64,000 nucleotides of DNA from a bacterium (lineage in GTDB: Bacteria > Pseudomonadota > Alphaproteobacteria > Rhizobiales > Aestuariivirgaceae). Location of the stretch: the NCBI GenBank assembly GCA_022842165.1, contig JALHQC010000005.1, positions 82,138-146,137 of the forward strand. The letters run 5' to 3'. The position numbers were made by a program, and so were the translations under genes. Below, in pieces: positions 42,385 to 51,893 of this stretch. A model generated the notes under the pieces. That model was given only the letters and a program-made list of their open reading frames with translations, searched no databases and was not told the origin of the DNA. Numbering within the stretch: position 1 is the stretch's first letter; every line of letters begins with the position of its first letter.

Positions 42385-43659
42385 TCAAATAATGAACACT
42401 GGCGCAAACCCGCCGCCCGGCGTTCTGAAATTCGTCGTTTGGCCCTGATAGAGCCGCGCCGCTGTGAGCAGAATCTGGCCCGCGTAAGTGTAGAGCCGGA
42501 TATCCATCTTGCGCTGCACGGGCGCGCCATCGAGTTTGATCATCCTCTGGCCCGGCGCCGCGAAGGCCTGAGCAACATATCCGCCTTCAGCGATGCCGGC
42601 CCATACGCCCTTGGTCACTTTGTCGCCGCGATATACGGCTTTGCCGCCGTGGCCGGACAGTGGCTTGAAGAACAGGTTCTTACGGTCAGCCCACATCGCC
42701 ATGGCATTTTCAGGGGTGACCAATGTGGTTTTCGGAATGCCTGCGAGCCGCATACGCATCTCTTCGGGCAGGCCAGCCGACTTCAGCCAATCCGGATCAG
42801 ACAGCAAAGTCAGATTGCGTTTGGCTGCATGAATGGCGTGATTGTGCGGGTTTGGCGTGACTACAGCCGCGCCGTCCAGGTAGGCCGCCGAGAGCGCCGC
42901 ATGACTGGGGTGCGTCAACGAAAAGTCGACGAGCCGATTGTAGACCAGGTCGATCTCCTGCCCGTCCAGAAGGAGTTTGCCCGCCTTGTATTCGAGCGCC
43001 GATGCTTCGCCGATCACGGCATCAATGCCATTCTTGCGCAACAGCTGCCGCGCCAGAATGAATTCGGCAAAGAGGTATTGCGCTTCCGGCCGGTCGTCGA
43101 TAATCGCCACGCGGCGTGGCCGGTCTGCGCCACGCTGGAGCCGCCATTCCAAGATGAACACGTCCAGCGCCTGCGCATCGAAGTCTTCCGCCTGCATCTG
43201 GATGAGCCCGCGCTCGATTTCGCTGCAACAGGCCTTCTGGGCTTTGGCGAGCAGGGCGTTGATGAAGGCGCCGCCGGCATTGGTGTTCACTTCGATCAGC
43301 CTCGGCCCGCTGTCATCGAGATGGAAATCATAGCCCATGAAAGCGCCAAGCGGGCCAAAATCCCGTTGCGCAGATTCCGGCGCCCAGGCGAGGACTGCGT
43401 TCCGGTAATCTGGCAATTTCGCTGTGGCCTCGATCGCGTCGACGATGCCGCGCAAGTGCGCGATATCTTCCGAAGACAGGAAAACCAGAACGTTGGAGAG
43501 CAGGTTTGGACGGCTTTCGAGCTGTTCCACGCTGAAGGCCGGATCATCCGCGGCGTGGCCGACGGTCTCCGCCAGCAGTTTGCGATCGAGGGTGATGCAT
43601 AGGCAGCGCTGGTTCAGCCGGTGGGAAAGTGCATGTTGTTCGGCTACCGGCATGTTCAT
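42385..43659 (-). CDS. ATP-grasp-like protein coupled to phosphoketolase operon
   Basis: This 424-residue protein has features of ATP-grasp ligases: DFGPLGAFMGYDFHLDDSGPRLIEVNTNAGG resembles the metal-binding strand (split here by family), and the C-terminal part has NLFFKPLSGHGGKAVYRGDK, a Gly-rich nucleotide loop, then GYVAQAFAAPGQRM and MDIRLYTYAGQILLTAARLY. Substrate unknown. ATG 43659 overlaps the stop of the histidine phosphatase gene (ATGA), placing it third in an operon after phosphoketolase. It may ligate an amino acid or polyamine, but that cannot be read from the sequence. Confidence 0.6.
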   Translation of the reverse strand: MNMPVAEQHALSHRLNQRCLCITLDRKLLAETVGHAADDPAFSVEQLESRPNLLSNVLVFLSSEDIAHLRGIVDAIEATAKLPDYRNAVLAWAPESAQRDFGPLGAFMGYDFHLDDSGPRLIEVNTNAGGAFINALLAKAQKACCSEIERGLIQMQAEDFDAQALDVFILEWRLQRGADRPRRVAIIDDRPEAQYLFAEFILARQLLRKNGIDAVIGEASALEYKAGKLLLDGQEIDLVYNRLVDFSLTHPSHAALSAAYLDGAAVVTPNPHNHAIHAAKRNLTLLSDPDWLKSAGLPEEMRMRLAGIPKTTLVTPENAMAMWADRKNLFFKPLSGHGGKAVYRGDKVTKGVWAGIAEGGYVAQAFAAPGQRMIKLDGAPVQRKMDIRLYTYAGQILLTAARLYQGQTTNFRTPGGGFAPVFII

Positions 43660-44258
43660 GGCCCGGACATTTCTTCAGGTAGCGCATTCCATAAAATGAT
43701 TGCGGGCTCGGTGACAAGCTTATGGTTGTGACCCAGAATGCTGAGTGACGCCGTGCCGAGTAGAAAATGCAGCGCCTGCTCGATCCCCAGTCCAATCCAG
43801 CGCGCAGCGAGGACGCGTCCGAAGTGGCCATGCGAGAAGATGGCTATGTCGCCCTCCAGGTTCCGGAGTCCGGCAATGACCCGATCCGCCCGCAGGGAAA
43901 CCTGGGTTGGTGATTCACCCTGCGGGCACCCGTCCTGGAAGATATTCCAGTCTGGATTTCTCTCGCGAATTTCACCTGCCTGCAAACCCTCGTAGTCGCC
44001 GTAGTCCCACTCCGCGAGATCGGGATCGATTTCTGCAGGCCTGTTCAATGCGGCCAATTCGGCTGATCGGCGTGCGCGTTGGAGCGGACTGGTGAACACG
44101 TGGTTGAAGCTGACGCCATGAAGCCGGTCTGCCAGCCTGCGGACGTCCTGTTCGCCTTTTTCAGTCATTGGAATGTCGGTTCGTCCCGTGTGCTGGCCGG
44201 AGATCGACCACGCCGTTTCTCCGTGGCGGACCAGATACAAGCGCTGAAGCAATGGCAT
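43656..44258 (-). CDS. Histidine phosphatase (phosphoglycerate-mutase-like)
   Basis: This 200-residue enzyme has the catalytic RHG motif in RLYLVRHGETAWSISGQHTG, FTSPLQRARRSAELA, WDYGDYEGLQAGEI and the second His in IAIFSHGHFGRVLAARW. It is a phosphatase of the PGAM branch (cobC/GpmB-like). ATG 44258 lies 5 bases after the phosphoketolase stop. Its placement suggests a role in the sugar-phosphate flux around phosphoketolase, e.g. removing phosphate from an intermediate; specificity unknown. Confidence 0.8.
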   Translation of the reverse strand: MPLLQRLYLVRHGETAWSISGQHTGRTDIPMTEKGEQDVRRLADRLHGVSFNHVFTSPLQRARRSAELAALNRPAEIDPDLAEWDYGDYEGLQAGEIRERNPDWNIFQDGCPQGESPTQVSLRADRVIAGLRNLEGDIAIFSHGHFGRVLAARWIGLGIEQALHFLLGTASLSILGHNHKLVTEPAIILWNALPEEMSGP

Positions 44259-44262
44259 CGAA

Positions 44263-46629
44263 CTACGCGCTCGCAGCCCATTGCCAGTTGCGGATTTCCG
44301 GCATGTCCTCACCGTGTTCGGCGATGTAGCGTTTGTGTTCGACAAGCTTGTCGCTGACGGCTTGTTTTACGTGGGCCGCGCTGGCACCTAGTTGCGGCAC
44401 GCGATCTATGACATTGGCCACGAGGTGGAAGCGGTCGAGGCCGTTCATCACCACCTGGTCGAATGGCGTGCTCGTGGTGCCTTCTTCCTTGTAGCCATGC
44501 ACATGAAAATTCCCGTGGTTGGCGCGGCGATAGGTGAGCCGGTGGATGAGTGCGGGATAGCCGTGATAGGCGAAAATGACCGGCTTATCGACCGTGAAGA
44601 GTTGGTCAAACGCCGTATCGCTCAAGCCGTGCGGATGGTCGCTCCGCGACTGAAGCTTCATCAGATCGACGACGTTGACGACACGGACTTTCAGCTCCGG
44701 GAAATGCGTCTGAAGCAAATCAACAGCGGCCATGGTTTCAAGGGTTGGCACATCGCCGCAGCACGCCATGACGACATCCGGTTCGCCGCCGCCGTCGTTG
44801 CCAGCCCACTGCCAGATCCCTATTCCGGCGGAACAGTGTTCGATGGCGGCGTCCATTCCAAGCCACTGGGGAGAGGGTTGCTTGCCGGCGATCATGACAT
44901 TCACGTAGTTGCGGCTGCGCAGGCAATGATCCGTCACCGACAGAAGCGTGTTGGCATCGGGAGGCAGATAAACCCGGATGACTTCGGCCTTCTTGTTGAC
45001 GACATGGTCGATGAAGCCAGGATCTTGGTGAGTGAAGCCGTTGTGGTCCTGCCGCCAGACATGCGACGTGAGCAGGTAGTTCAGCGAGGCGATGGGGCGG
45101 CGCCAGGGAATGCCGCGCGTCACCTTCAACCACTTGGCGTGCTGGTTGAACATCGAATCGATGATATGAATGAACGCCTCGTAGCAGGGAAAGAAGCCAT
45201 GGCGGCCGGTGAGCAGATAACCCTCCAGCCAACCCTCGCACTGGTGCTCGCTCAGCATCTCCATCACGCGGCCATCGGGCGCGACATGGTCGTCGAATTC
45301 AAAGATCTCGGCGGTCGAGCAGCGGTTCGTGACATCGAACACCGCGCCCCAGCGGTTCGAGGTCGTCTCATCCGGGCTGAAGACGCGGAAGTTTTCCGGA
45401 TTATGTTTGATCACATCGCGGATGAACTGCCCTTGCACGCGGGTGGCTTCAGCGCTCACCGCGCCCGGTGATGCCACCTCGACTGCGTAACCGCTGAAAT
45501 CGGGGAGATGCAAATCCTGCAACAGGAGGCCGCCATTGGCATGGGGATTGGCGCTCATGCGGCGATTACTCCTAGGCGCCAGGGCCGCGTACTCGGCGCG
45601 AAACGTGCCGGCGTCATCGAACAACTCTTCCGGCCGGTAGCTCTTCATCCAGCTTTCCAAGAGCGCCAGATGCCCCGGCTTGTCCATCTCGCCCATCGGC
45701 ACCTGGTGCGACCGGAACGTGCCCTCTGTCGGCTTGCCATCCACGATCTTTGGGCCGGTCCAGCCCTTGGGCGAGCGCAAGATGATCATCGGCCAGAGCG
45801 GCCGCCTCTTGAACCCTTTCGTGCGAGCGGCGCGTTGGATGTTTCCAATGTCAGTCACCACGGTGTCGAGCGTTGCGGCCATGAGTTGGTGCATCGTCAT
45901 CGGGTCGCTGCCCTCGACGAAATGCGGCGTGTAACCATAGCCGCGAAACAACGCCGCCAATTCATCGTGGGGAATGCGCGCCAGCACAGTCGGCCCGGCG
46001 ATCTTGTAGCCATTCAAATGCAGGATGGGCAGCACCGCGCCGTCGTGCACGGGATTGAGAAACTTGTTCGAGTGCCAGCTCGTCGCCATCGCGCCAGTTT
46101 CGGCTTCGCCATCGCCGACGACGCAGGCAACGATAAGGCCGGGATTGTCGAAGGCTGCGCCATAGGCGTGGGAGAGCGCGTAGCCCAATTCACCGCCCTC
46201 ATGAATGGAACCCGGTGTTTCGGGTGCCACGTGGCTCGGAATGCCGCCGGGAAACGAGAACTGCTTGAACAGCCGTTTCAGGCCGGCCTCATTCTGCGAG
46301 ATGTCGGGATAAACTTCGCTGTAGGTCCCCTCCAGATAGGCGTTTGCCACCAGCCCCGGCCCGCCGTGTCCCGGCCCTGTGATGTTCACCACGTTGAGGT
46401 CGTATTCCTTGATGACCCGGTTGAGGTGGGCGTAGATGAAATTGAGCCCCGGCGTCGTGCCCCAATGACCGAGCAAGCGCGGCTTGACATGCGCCAGCGT
46501 CAGCGGCTGCTTGAGAAGAGGATTATCGTAAAGATAGATCTGCCCGACCGAGAGATAATTGGCTGCTCGCCAATAGGCATCCAGCTTTCGCAGCATGTCG
46601 GGGCTGAGGCTATTGATATTTTTGTTCAT
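44263..46629 (-). CDS. xfp: Xylulose-5-P/fructose-6-P phosphoketolase
   Basis: This 788-residue thiamine-diphosphate enzyme splits xylulose-5-P or fructose-6-P with phosphate to acetyl-P and an aldose phosphate. The full length matches the family. Signature stretches: [66 protein letters not shown] (ThDP/Mg loop) and [12 protein letters not shown]. Acetyl-P can feed acetate or ATP by acetate kinase, which is not in the window. It is the first gene of the operon with the phosphatase and ATP-grasp-like genes. Confidence 0.9.
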   Translation of the reverse strand: MNKNINSLSPDMLRKLDAYWRAANYLSVGQIYLYDNPLLKQPLTLAHVKPRLLGHWGTTPGLNFIYAHLNRVIKEYDLNVVNITGPGHGGPGLVANAYLEGTYSEVYPDISQNEAGLKRLFKQFSFPGGIPSHVAPETPGSIHEGGELGYALSHAYGAAFDNPGLIVACVVGDGEAETGAMATSWHSNKFLNPVHDGAVLPILHLNGYKIAGPTVLARIPHDELAALFRGYGYTPHFVEGSDPMTMHQLMAATLDTVVTDIGNIQRAARTKGFKRRPLWPMIILRSPKGWTGPKIVDGKPTEGTFRSHQVPMGEMDKPGHLALLESWMKSYRPEELFDDAGTFRAEYAALAPRSNRRMSANPHANGGLLLQDLHLPDFSGYAVEVASPGAVSAEATRVQGQFIRDVIKHNPENFRVFSPDETTSNRWGAVFDVTNRCSTAEIFEFDDHVAPDGRVMEMLSEHQCEGWLEGYLLTGRHGFFPCYEAFIHIIDSMFNQHAKWLKVTRGIPWRRPIASLNYLLTSHVWRQDHNGFTHQDPGFIDHVVNKKAEVIRVYLPPDANTLLSVTDHCLRSRNYVNVMIAGKQPSPQWLGMDAAIEHCSAGIGIWQWAGNDGGGEPDVVMACCGDVPTLETMAAVDLLQTHFPELKVRVVNVVDLMKLQSRSDHPHGLSDTAFDQLFTVDKPVIFAYHGYPALIHRLTYRRANHGNFHVHGYKEEGTTSTPFDQVVMNGLDRFHLVANVIDRVPQLGASAAHVKQAVSDKLVEHKRYIAEHGEDMPEIRNWQWAASA

Positions 46630-46794
46630 GGTTCAACATGCTTTCTGCGCACCGGAGCATCAAAGCCGAGGCTGCTGAGGTTCAGTTTCTCGCTTGACGA
46701 CTACTTCGTCTGATCTTGGGCGCGACAGATAACGATCTGACAACGCGCTGCCGGTTCGCGAATTTAAGCGGTACGCTGGTCGCGGCAGGATTAG

Positions 46795-49239
46795 TCATGC
46801 CGCCGCCAACGCGAGCGCCGGTGCTTCCGCCGTGGCATTCCGGTTGCGGATGCCCGTCAGTTGGGTCCGCTTCAGCATCAGGGCATTAATGGCGACGAGC
46901 GCCGAGCTGCCGGACATGGCAATGGCGGCGATGGTCGGGCTGAGCAGGAATGGATAAAGCACGCCAGCAGCCAGAGGAAACGCAACCACGTTGTAGCCGA
47001 CTGCCCACCAGAGGTTCTGATGCATCTTTCGAAGCGTCGCATGGGAGAGTTCGATGGCGCCAACGACGTCGAACGGATCGCTCTTCATTAGAACAATGTC
47101 GGCGCTTTCCATCGCCACATCGGTGCCGGCGCCGATGGCAAAACCGACGTCGGCCTGGGTCAGCGCCGGGGCGTCATTGACGCCGTCGCCCACCATGCCG
47201 ACCTTTTTGCCTTGCGCCTGGAGCTCCTTGACCTTGCTCGCCTTGTCGCCTGGCAAAACGTCGGCGAACACCCGGTCGATCCCAACGCTCTTGGCGATGC
47301 GCTCCGCAGTGGCCTGGTTGTCTCCACTGAGCATGATGACCTCGACGCCGCGCCCGCGCAGCGCTTTGACAGCCTCCACTGCGGAAGGCCTGATCGCATC
47401 AGCGATGGCGATTAACCCCATCAGCTTCCCGTCCACCGCGAGGTGAACGACGGTGCGTCCAGCGCCCTGCAACTCCTCGGATTTCGCGCCAAGCTTGCCG
47501 AGGTCGATTTTGTTCTCGGTCATCAAGCGCTTGTTGCCGAGCAAGGCCGTCGTGCCGTCGATCTTGGCTTCAGCGCCTTTGCCTTCGAGATTCTTAAATG
47601 CTGTCGCCTTTGTCACTTTCATATCGGCCGCCCGGCGCAGGATGGCCTGCGCCAGCGGATGGTCTGATCCCGCATCCACCGATGCGGCTGCGGCCAGGAG
47701 CTGGTTCTCGGTGGTGCCGGCTGCCACCACCAAGTCTACCACTTCGGGCTGGCCCATGGTCAGTGTTCCGGTCTTGTCGAAGATGATGACGTTGAGCTTG
47801 GTGGCGTCTTCCAATGCCGAAGCATTCTTGAACAGGATGCCGTTCTGCGCGCCAAGGCCGGTTCCCACCATGATTGCCATGGGCGTTGCCAGCCCAAGGG
47901 CATCGGGGCAGGCAATGACAAAAACAGTGATCGTGAGGCTGAGCGCGAACAACACAGTCTCGCCGATCCACCAATACCAAACCGCAAAAGTGAGGAGGCC
48001 GGTAATGACGGCGGCCAGAACCAGCCATTGCGCGGCGCGATCTGCGAGGAGTTGGGAGGGAGCTTTCGAATTCTGCGCTTCCTGGACGAGCTTGACGATC
48101 TGGGCGAGCGCGGTGTCAGCACCGACCTTGGTGGCGCGATACTGGAACGTGCCACTCTTGTTGATGGTTGCGCCAATCACCGTGTCGCCAATTTTCTTGG
48201 CAACCGGCATCGATTCACCCGTTAGCATCGATTGGTCGACCCGGGATTCGCCCTCCAGCACGATGCCGTCGACTGGAATCTTGTTTCCGGGCCTGATCAC
48301 GACTTTATCGCCGGCCACGATCTCGGCGGTCGGCACTTCCAGCTCTTTGCCGCTCCGCAGCACGATGGCCTTGGGCGGGGCCAAGTCCATCAGGGCTCGG
48401 ATGGCTGCCGACGCGCCAGCCCTCGCGCGCATTTCGAGCCAATGCCCGAGGAGAATGAAAACCAAAAGAATTGCCGATGCTTCATAGAACTGCTGGCCAC
48501 CGTAGATGAAGGTAGAGCCCACGCTGAATAGGTATCCCGTGCCGACGCTGAGGACGACAAGCACCGCCATGTTCGCTACGCCGCTGCGGATTGCGCGGTA
48601 AGCCGCGACGATGAAGGGCCAGACAGGATAAAGGATGGCGGCGCTGGCCAGAATGAACAGCACGAGATCAAGCCGCAGTCCAAAGGGCGGCGGAACTTGC
48701 ATGAAGTCCATGCCCATCGGCGAGAGGGCGAAGATTGGCAGACTGAAGCCGAGTGCTATCCAGAAGCGGTTGCGCATGTCACGCGCCATCGCTTGCATGT
48801 CCATGCCAGCGCCGTGGCCCATTTCCTGCGCAATTGCATCGTTCTTCTCGCCGCCATGAGAATTGTGTTCTGCTTTCGCTTCGGTTGTTTGGGCTGCAGG
48901 CTCTACGACCGCTAAGCCGGCTTTATGCGCCGGGGAGTGCTTTGGCTTGACCGCGATGATCGGGACAGACGGCAGAGACGTGCCCGGCATCACGTGATCC
49001 GCACAAACATGTTTGGGCAGCGCTTCTCCCGTACAATGAAAGCCGCACTCCTTGATTGCGGCCTGGATTGCGGGGAGGTCTATCTTGCCCGGATCATATG
49101 TGACGGTTGTCGATCCGGAGACCGGATTGACCGCCACGCGGCCCACCCCTGCAATGCGCTGCAGCTGCTTTTCTATTCCTTGAGCGCCCAGGATAGAGAA
49201 AAGGTCGCCTACTTCAAGCGTGCTAGTCGTCATTGTCAT
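46795..49239 (-). CDS. Copper-type P1B ATPase with CPD membrane motif
   Basis: This 814-residue ATPase has TGES (actuator), DKTGTLT and [10 protein letters not shown], and Met/His-rich [16 protein letters not shown] before the first helix pair. The metal-binding membrane motif is CPD ([19 protein letters not shown]) instead of CPC or CPH. The N-terminal HMA-like domain lacks CxxC (reads [21 protein letters not shown]) but is followed by [19 protein letters not shown]. These features occur in a group of alphaproteobacterial copper ATPases. ATG 49239 or 49233; TTG 49248 is less likely. Export of Cu(I)/Cu(II) is inferred. Confidence 0.85.
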   Translation of the reverse strand: MTMTTSTLEVGDLFSILGAQGIEKQLQRIAGVGRVAVNPVSGSTTVTYDPGKIDLPAIQAAIKECGFHCTGEALPKHVCADHVMPGTSLPSVPIIAVKPKHSPAHKAGLAVVEPAAQTTEAKAEHNSHGGEKNDAIAQEMGHGAGMDMQAMARDMRNRFWIALGFSLPIFALSPMGMDFMQVPPPFGLRLDLVLFILASAAILYPVWPFIVAAYRAIRSGVANMAVLVVLSVGTGYLFSVGSTFIYGGQQFYEASAILLVFILLGHWLEMRARAGASAAIRALMDLAPPKAIVLRSGKELEVPTAEIVAGDKVVIRPGNKIPVDGIVLEGESRVDQSMLTGESMPVAKKIGDTVIGATINKSGTFQYRATKVGADTALAQIVKLVQEAQNSKAPSQLLADRAAQWLVLAAVITGLLTFAVWYWWIGETVLFALSLTITVFVIACPDALGLATPMAIMVGTGLGAQNGILFKNASALEDATKLNVIIFDKTGTLTMGQPEVVDLVVAAGTTENQLLAAAASVDAGSDHPLAQAILRRAADMKVTKATAFKNLEGKGAEAKIDGTTALLGNKRLMTENKIDLGKLGAKSEELQGAGRTVVHLAVDGKLMGLIAIADAIRPSAVEAVKALRGRGVEVIMLSGDNQATAERIAKSVGIDRVFADVLPGDKASKVKELQAQGKKVGMVGDGVNDAPALTQADVGFAIGAGTDVAMESADIVLMKSDPFDVVGAIELSHATLRKMHQNLWWAVGYNVVAFPLAAGVLYPFLLSPTIAAIAMSGSSALVAINALMLKRTQLTGIRNRNATAEAPALALAAA

Positions 49240-49546
49240 TGATCCCAAGCTCGGTGAAAAAATTACCGTTGGCTAAACATGTCATTTTTTGGACTGGTAG
49301 TGTTCGGCATGAATTCCAGTCATTTTGCTTTTAGTGACTTCTGATAGCTTACGTATTGAATTGGACAGCAACATTTTGGGGTGGGCTACCGCGGAAATCG
49401 GCTCTCAGATCAAGCCTTGCTTGTTAAGCCCGTTTTGTTGGGACGAGTACTGCTTATTTTGTGATCCTGCATCTCATATTGATTTCTTGATGGACTTCGC
49501 CAATAATCATAATTCCGATCATTGGTAAAAAGTTCCTCATTGGAAA
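49240..49546. other. Intergenic region, no gene seen
   Basis: This AT-rich 307-base region upstream of the ATPase start contains only a 67-codon frame of poor coding character (plus strand, 49325-49528). It must hold the ATPase promoter; no MerR-type dyad was found in it. Confidence 0.35.
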
Positions 49547-49756
49547 CTAAACTGTTGGTGGCACGGCACCAGCATTCCAGCCATCGGTAAGGCGAGTGTC
49601 GAAAAGGTCCAACGCGCCGGTGTCCGGACCTAACCGGTCGAGAAGCGCGTGTTGAAAGATCTGATCCACGCGCTGGCCCAGTTTGCTAGCCGGGATTACA
49701 TTTTCGGTTTCTCCACACGTGGGACAAGTGCCGTGCGCATAACGGGGGTTATGCAA
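49547..49756 (-). other. Possible zinc-ribbon gene fragment
   Basis: This minus-strand frame (69 codons, TTG start at 49756) has a Cys pair in HGTCPTCGETENVIPASKLG and coding-like composition up to LFDTRLTDGWNAG. No family is recognised and the end is abrupt, so it may be a fragment of a larger gene. Only one CxxC is present, and a zinc site would need more. Confidence 0.25.
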
Positions 49757-49888
49757 TGATGGCCGTAGATGTTTGGTGGATCAGAACGTATTAGATGTTC
49801 GGGAAAGTCCTTGCGGCTTTAGCGCTCGTGTCTGCCGCCCTCGCGAGTGGCAAAGCAGAAGCCCTGATTGTAGTGTCGGCTCGGGTAG

Positions 49889-50275
49889 TCAGATCGCGGC
49901 AACTGCCTTAGCTAACTGCTCACGCACTTGGCCTGCAACCGCATGCAGAGCCGAATTGTTGATCGCCTGCATCGAGGCCACCGGATCGATGGCGCTGACT
50001 TCAACCCCGCCCTGAACCTCGCGCAAGATCACGTTGCAGGGCAGCATCGCACCCACCCGCGGTTCCATGCCGATGGCTTGATGCGCCATTTTCGGATTCC
50101 ATGCCCCGAGGATGCGGTAGCTCGGCATATCCACATCCAGCTTCTTCTTCATCGTCGCCTTCACATCGATTTCGGTCAGAACGCCAAATCCGTGCGCTGC
50201 CAGAGCCGCACGGGTGCGGCCGTCAACCGTTTCAAAATCTGTATCGGCGATCAGGCGGTTAATTGTGTAATCCAT
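49889..50275 (-). CDS. DUF302 protein
   Basis: This 128-residue DUF302 protein of unknown function is often seen beside copper and envelope genes. Motifs: FETVDGRTRAALAAHGFGVL, DVKATMKKKLDVDMPSYRILGAWNP, MAHQAIGMEPRVGAMLPCNV and the acidic strand GGVEVSAIDPVASMQ. ATG 50275, with AAGGA 7 bases upstream, is preferred to 50290. The mini-membrane gene stops just upstream, so both are in one operon with the EF-hand gene likely upstream. Confidence 0.75.
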   Translation of the reverse strand: MDYTINRLIADTDFETVDGRTRAALAAHGFGVLTEIDVKATMKKKLDVDMPSYRILGAWNPKMAHQAIGMEPRVGAMLPCNVILREVQGGVEVSAIDPVASMQAINNSALHAVAGQVREQLAKAVAAI

Positions 50276-50291
50276 TGGTTCATCCTTCATT

Positions 50292-50408
50292 CTATTTGCG
50301 CAAGTATTTCACCACTGCTGCAATTGCCAGGCTCACCAACACAAGGATGACGATCATCCAGAGCCAGCCGAAACCCATGCCGAAGCCCATGCCATAGTCA
50401 TTCATCAT
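50292..50408 (-). CDS. 38-residue single-helix membrane protein
   Basis: A short gene encodes MMNDYGMGFGMGFGWLW and the helix MIVILVLVSLAIAAVVKYLRK. It is the paralogue of the gene at 39788. TAG lies at 50292-50294, two bases before the upstream alternative start of DUF302. The start has GAAAG upstream. The Met/Gly head may coordinate copper. Confidence 0.6.
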   Translation of the reverse strand: MMNDYGMGFGMGFGWLWMIVILVLVSLAIAAVVKYLRK

Positions 50409-50481
50409 GTTTTCTACCTTTCTGTGAAGGCATTGTTCCGCCAACCTGCGCCGCCCCAGGTTGGCGAAGACAAAGCACGTA

Positions 50482-50985
50482 TCAGTTGTCGTTCATCATG
50501 CCCTCGCCCATGTTCGGCATTCCACCCTGCTGTCCGCTCATATGACTTTGCATCATCACGGCCATCGCACCCATTTCAGCTTCAGTCACTTGCGCGTCGC
50601 CGTCGGCGTCATGCATCTGGAAGGCGCGCACCGTCATCGGTCGGGTATGGGCCGCGTGCATCACCGCGAATTCATCCAGCGAAAGCTTGCCATTGGCGTC
50701 GGTGTCATAGGTCTTTAGTTCGGCCTGAATTCCGGCGGTCATTTCCTCTGGGCTGAGCGTGCCGTCCTTGTTGGTATCAAATTTGGCCATCGCATAGCTT
50801 TGGGCTCCGCCCATCATCATGCCTATCCCGCCGCCCATCATGCCGTCATGTCCGCCCATCGCACCCATTCCGCCACCCATCATCCCGCCATGCATCTGGG
50901 TTTGTTGAGCGACCACAGGCACCGCAACGACGGCAAGGCCAAGGACGGCAACGGCTGCTAAAGTGAATTTTGTTGAGCGGTTCAT
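50482..50985 (-). CDS. Secreted EF-hand protein with Met/His-rich head
   Basis: This 167-residue exported protein has a signal (FTLAAVAVLGLAVVAVPVVAQ) and a Met/Gly/His-rich segment (MHGGMMGGGMGAMGGHDGMM). Three EF-hand-like loops follow: DTNKDGTLSPEE, DTDANGKLSLDE and DADGDAQVTEAE. It probably binds Ca2+ or another divalent ion in the periplasm. The gene is divergent from the two-component system, with an inverted repeat between them, suggesting regulation by that system. Confidence 0.75.
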   Translation of the reverse strand: MNRSTKFTLAAVAVLGLAVVAVPVVAQQTQMHGGMMGGGMGAMGGHDGMMGGGIGMMMGGAQSYAMAKFDTNKDGTLSPEEMTAGIQAELKTYDTDANGKLSLDEFAVMHAAHTRPMTVRAFQMHDADGDAQVTEAEMGAMAVMMQSHMSGQQGGMPNMGEGMMNDN

Positions 50986-51076
50986 TCGATCTCTCCTGGG
51001 TTCTATTGCAGTGGTTCCAATCTGGAGGGCAGATGTGCCACAAGTTTGTCAGGCGAACCGGTATTTTGTATCAAAC

Positions 51077-51111
51077 TGTCGCAAGGAGCGGTGCAGAGAG
51101 GTTTTGCGACA
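51077..51111. promoter_or_regulatory. Inverted repeat in the EF-hand/two-component divergent region
   Basis: TGTCGCAA (51077-51084) and TTGCGACA (51104-51111) form a perfect 8-base inverted repeat with a 19-base centre, 58 bases before the response-regulator start and about 92 before the EF-hand gene. It is a candidate operator for the OmpR-type response regulator. Confidence 0.4.
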
Positions 51112-51168
51112 ATCTTCTGAACGCAGCGGCCACAGCATCGGTTAGGGTCAGTCTCAGGAGAAAATGTG

Positions 51169-51891
51169 ATGACCCATCCGCACCACATACTGATCGTCGA
51201 TGATCACCGCGAGATTCGCGATGCGCTGGTGAAATATCTGGAAAAGAACGGCATGCGCGCGACCTCTGCCGCCGACGCCTTAGCGATGGATGCGGCAATG
51301 AAGGTGGGTCAGTTCGACCTCATCGTACTCGATGTGATGATGCCAGGCGAAGATGGCTTGTCGGTCTGCCGCAGGCTGCGGGCAAAGGGTGACACTCCGA
51401 TCCTGATGCTGACCGCACTGGGGGACGAGACTGACCGCATCGTGGGGCTTGAGGTTGGTGCAGACGACTACTTGCCCAAACCTTTTAACCCGCGCGAATT
51501 GTTAGCCCGGATCAAAGCGATCCTGCGTCGGTCCGACCGGGCAGAAGTGGCAGGCGGCAAATTTGCGGGGCACAAACTGGCATTCGACCGTTGGGTGCTC
51601 GATACTGACCGCCGGACCTTGATCGATGCCGATGGTGCCGAAGTTCCGCTGACCACCGCCGAGTTCCGCCTGTTGACGGTGTTTCTCGAACGGCCGCGCT
51701 TTGTACTCAGCCGCGAACAATTGCTCGATCTGACCTCCGGCCGCGCGGCGCCGGTGTTCGATCGTACCATTGACAATCAGATCAGTCGCCTGCGTCGCAA
51801 AATCGAGGCCGATCCCACCAAACCCAAGCTGATTGCCACCGTTTGGGGCGGTGGCTACAGCTTCGCTGCCGATGTGAAGGAGATTGGGTGA
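51169..51891 (+). CDS. OmpR-family response regulator
   Basis: This 240-residue regulator has a receiver domain (ILIVDDHREIRDALVKYLE; phospho-Asp in DLIVLDVMMPGEDGL; Lys in YLPKPFNPRELLARI) and a winged-helix output domain (LTTAEFRLLTVFLERPRFVLSREQLLDL). It resembles OmpR. AGGAG lies 8 bases before ATG 51169. The kinase gene follows after two bases. The target may be the divergent EF-hand gene and the region next to it. Confidence 0.85.
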   Translation: MTHPHHILIVDDHREIRDALVKYLEKNGMRATSAADALAMDAAMKVGQFDLIVLDVMMPGEDGLSVCRRLRAKGDTPILMLTALGDETDRIVGLEVGADDYLPKPFNPRELLARIKAILRRSDRAEVAGGKFAGHKLAFDRWVLDTDRRTLIDADGAEVPLTTAEFRLLTVFLERPRFVLSREQLLDLTSGRAAPVFDRTIDNQISRLRRKIEADPTKPKLIATVWGGGYSFAADVKEIG

Positions 51892-51893
51892 AC

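Noticed and set aside
42337..43602. 421-codon plus-strand frame
   Set aside because: Antisense to the ATP-grasp-like gene, which is coupled to its neighbours by a 4-base overlap; the plus frame has shadow-like composition.
45508..46713. 400-codon plus-strand frame opposite the phosphoketolase gene
   Set aside because: Phosphoketolase is complete and strongly conserved on the minus strand; the opposite frame has no domain and arises from GC-rich codon bias.
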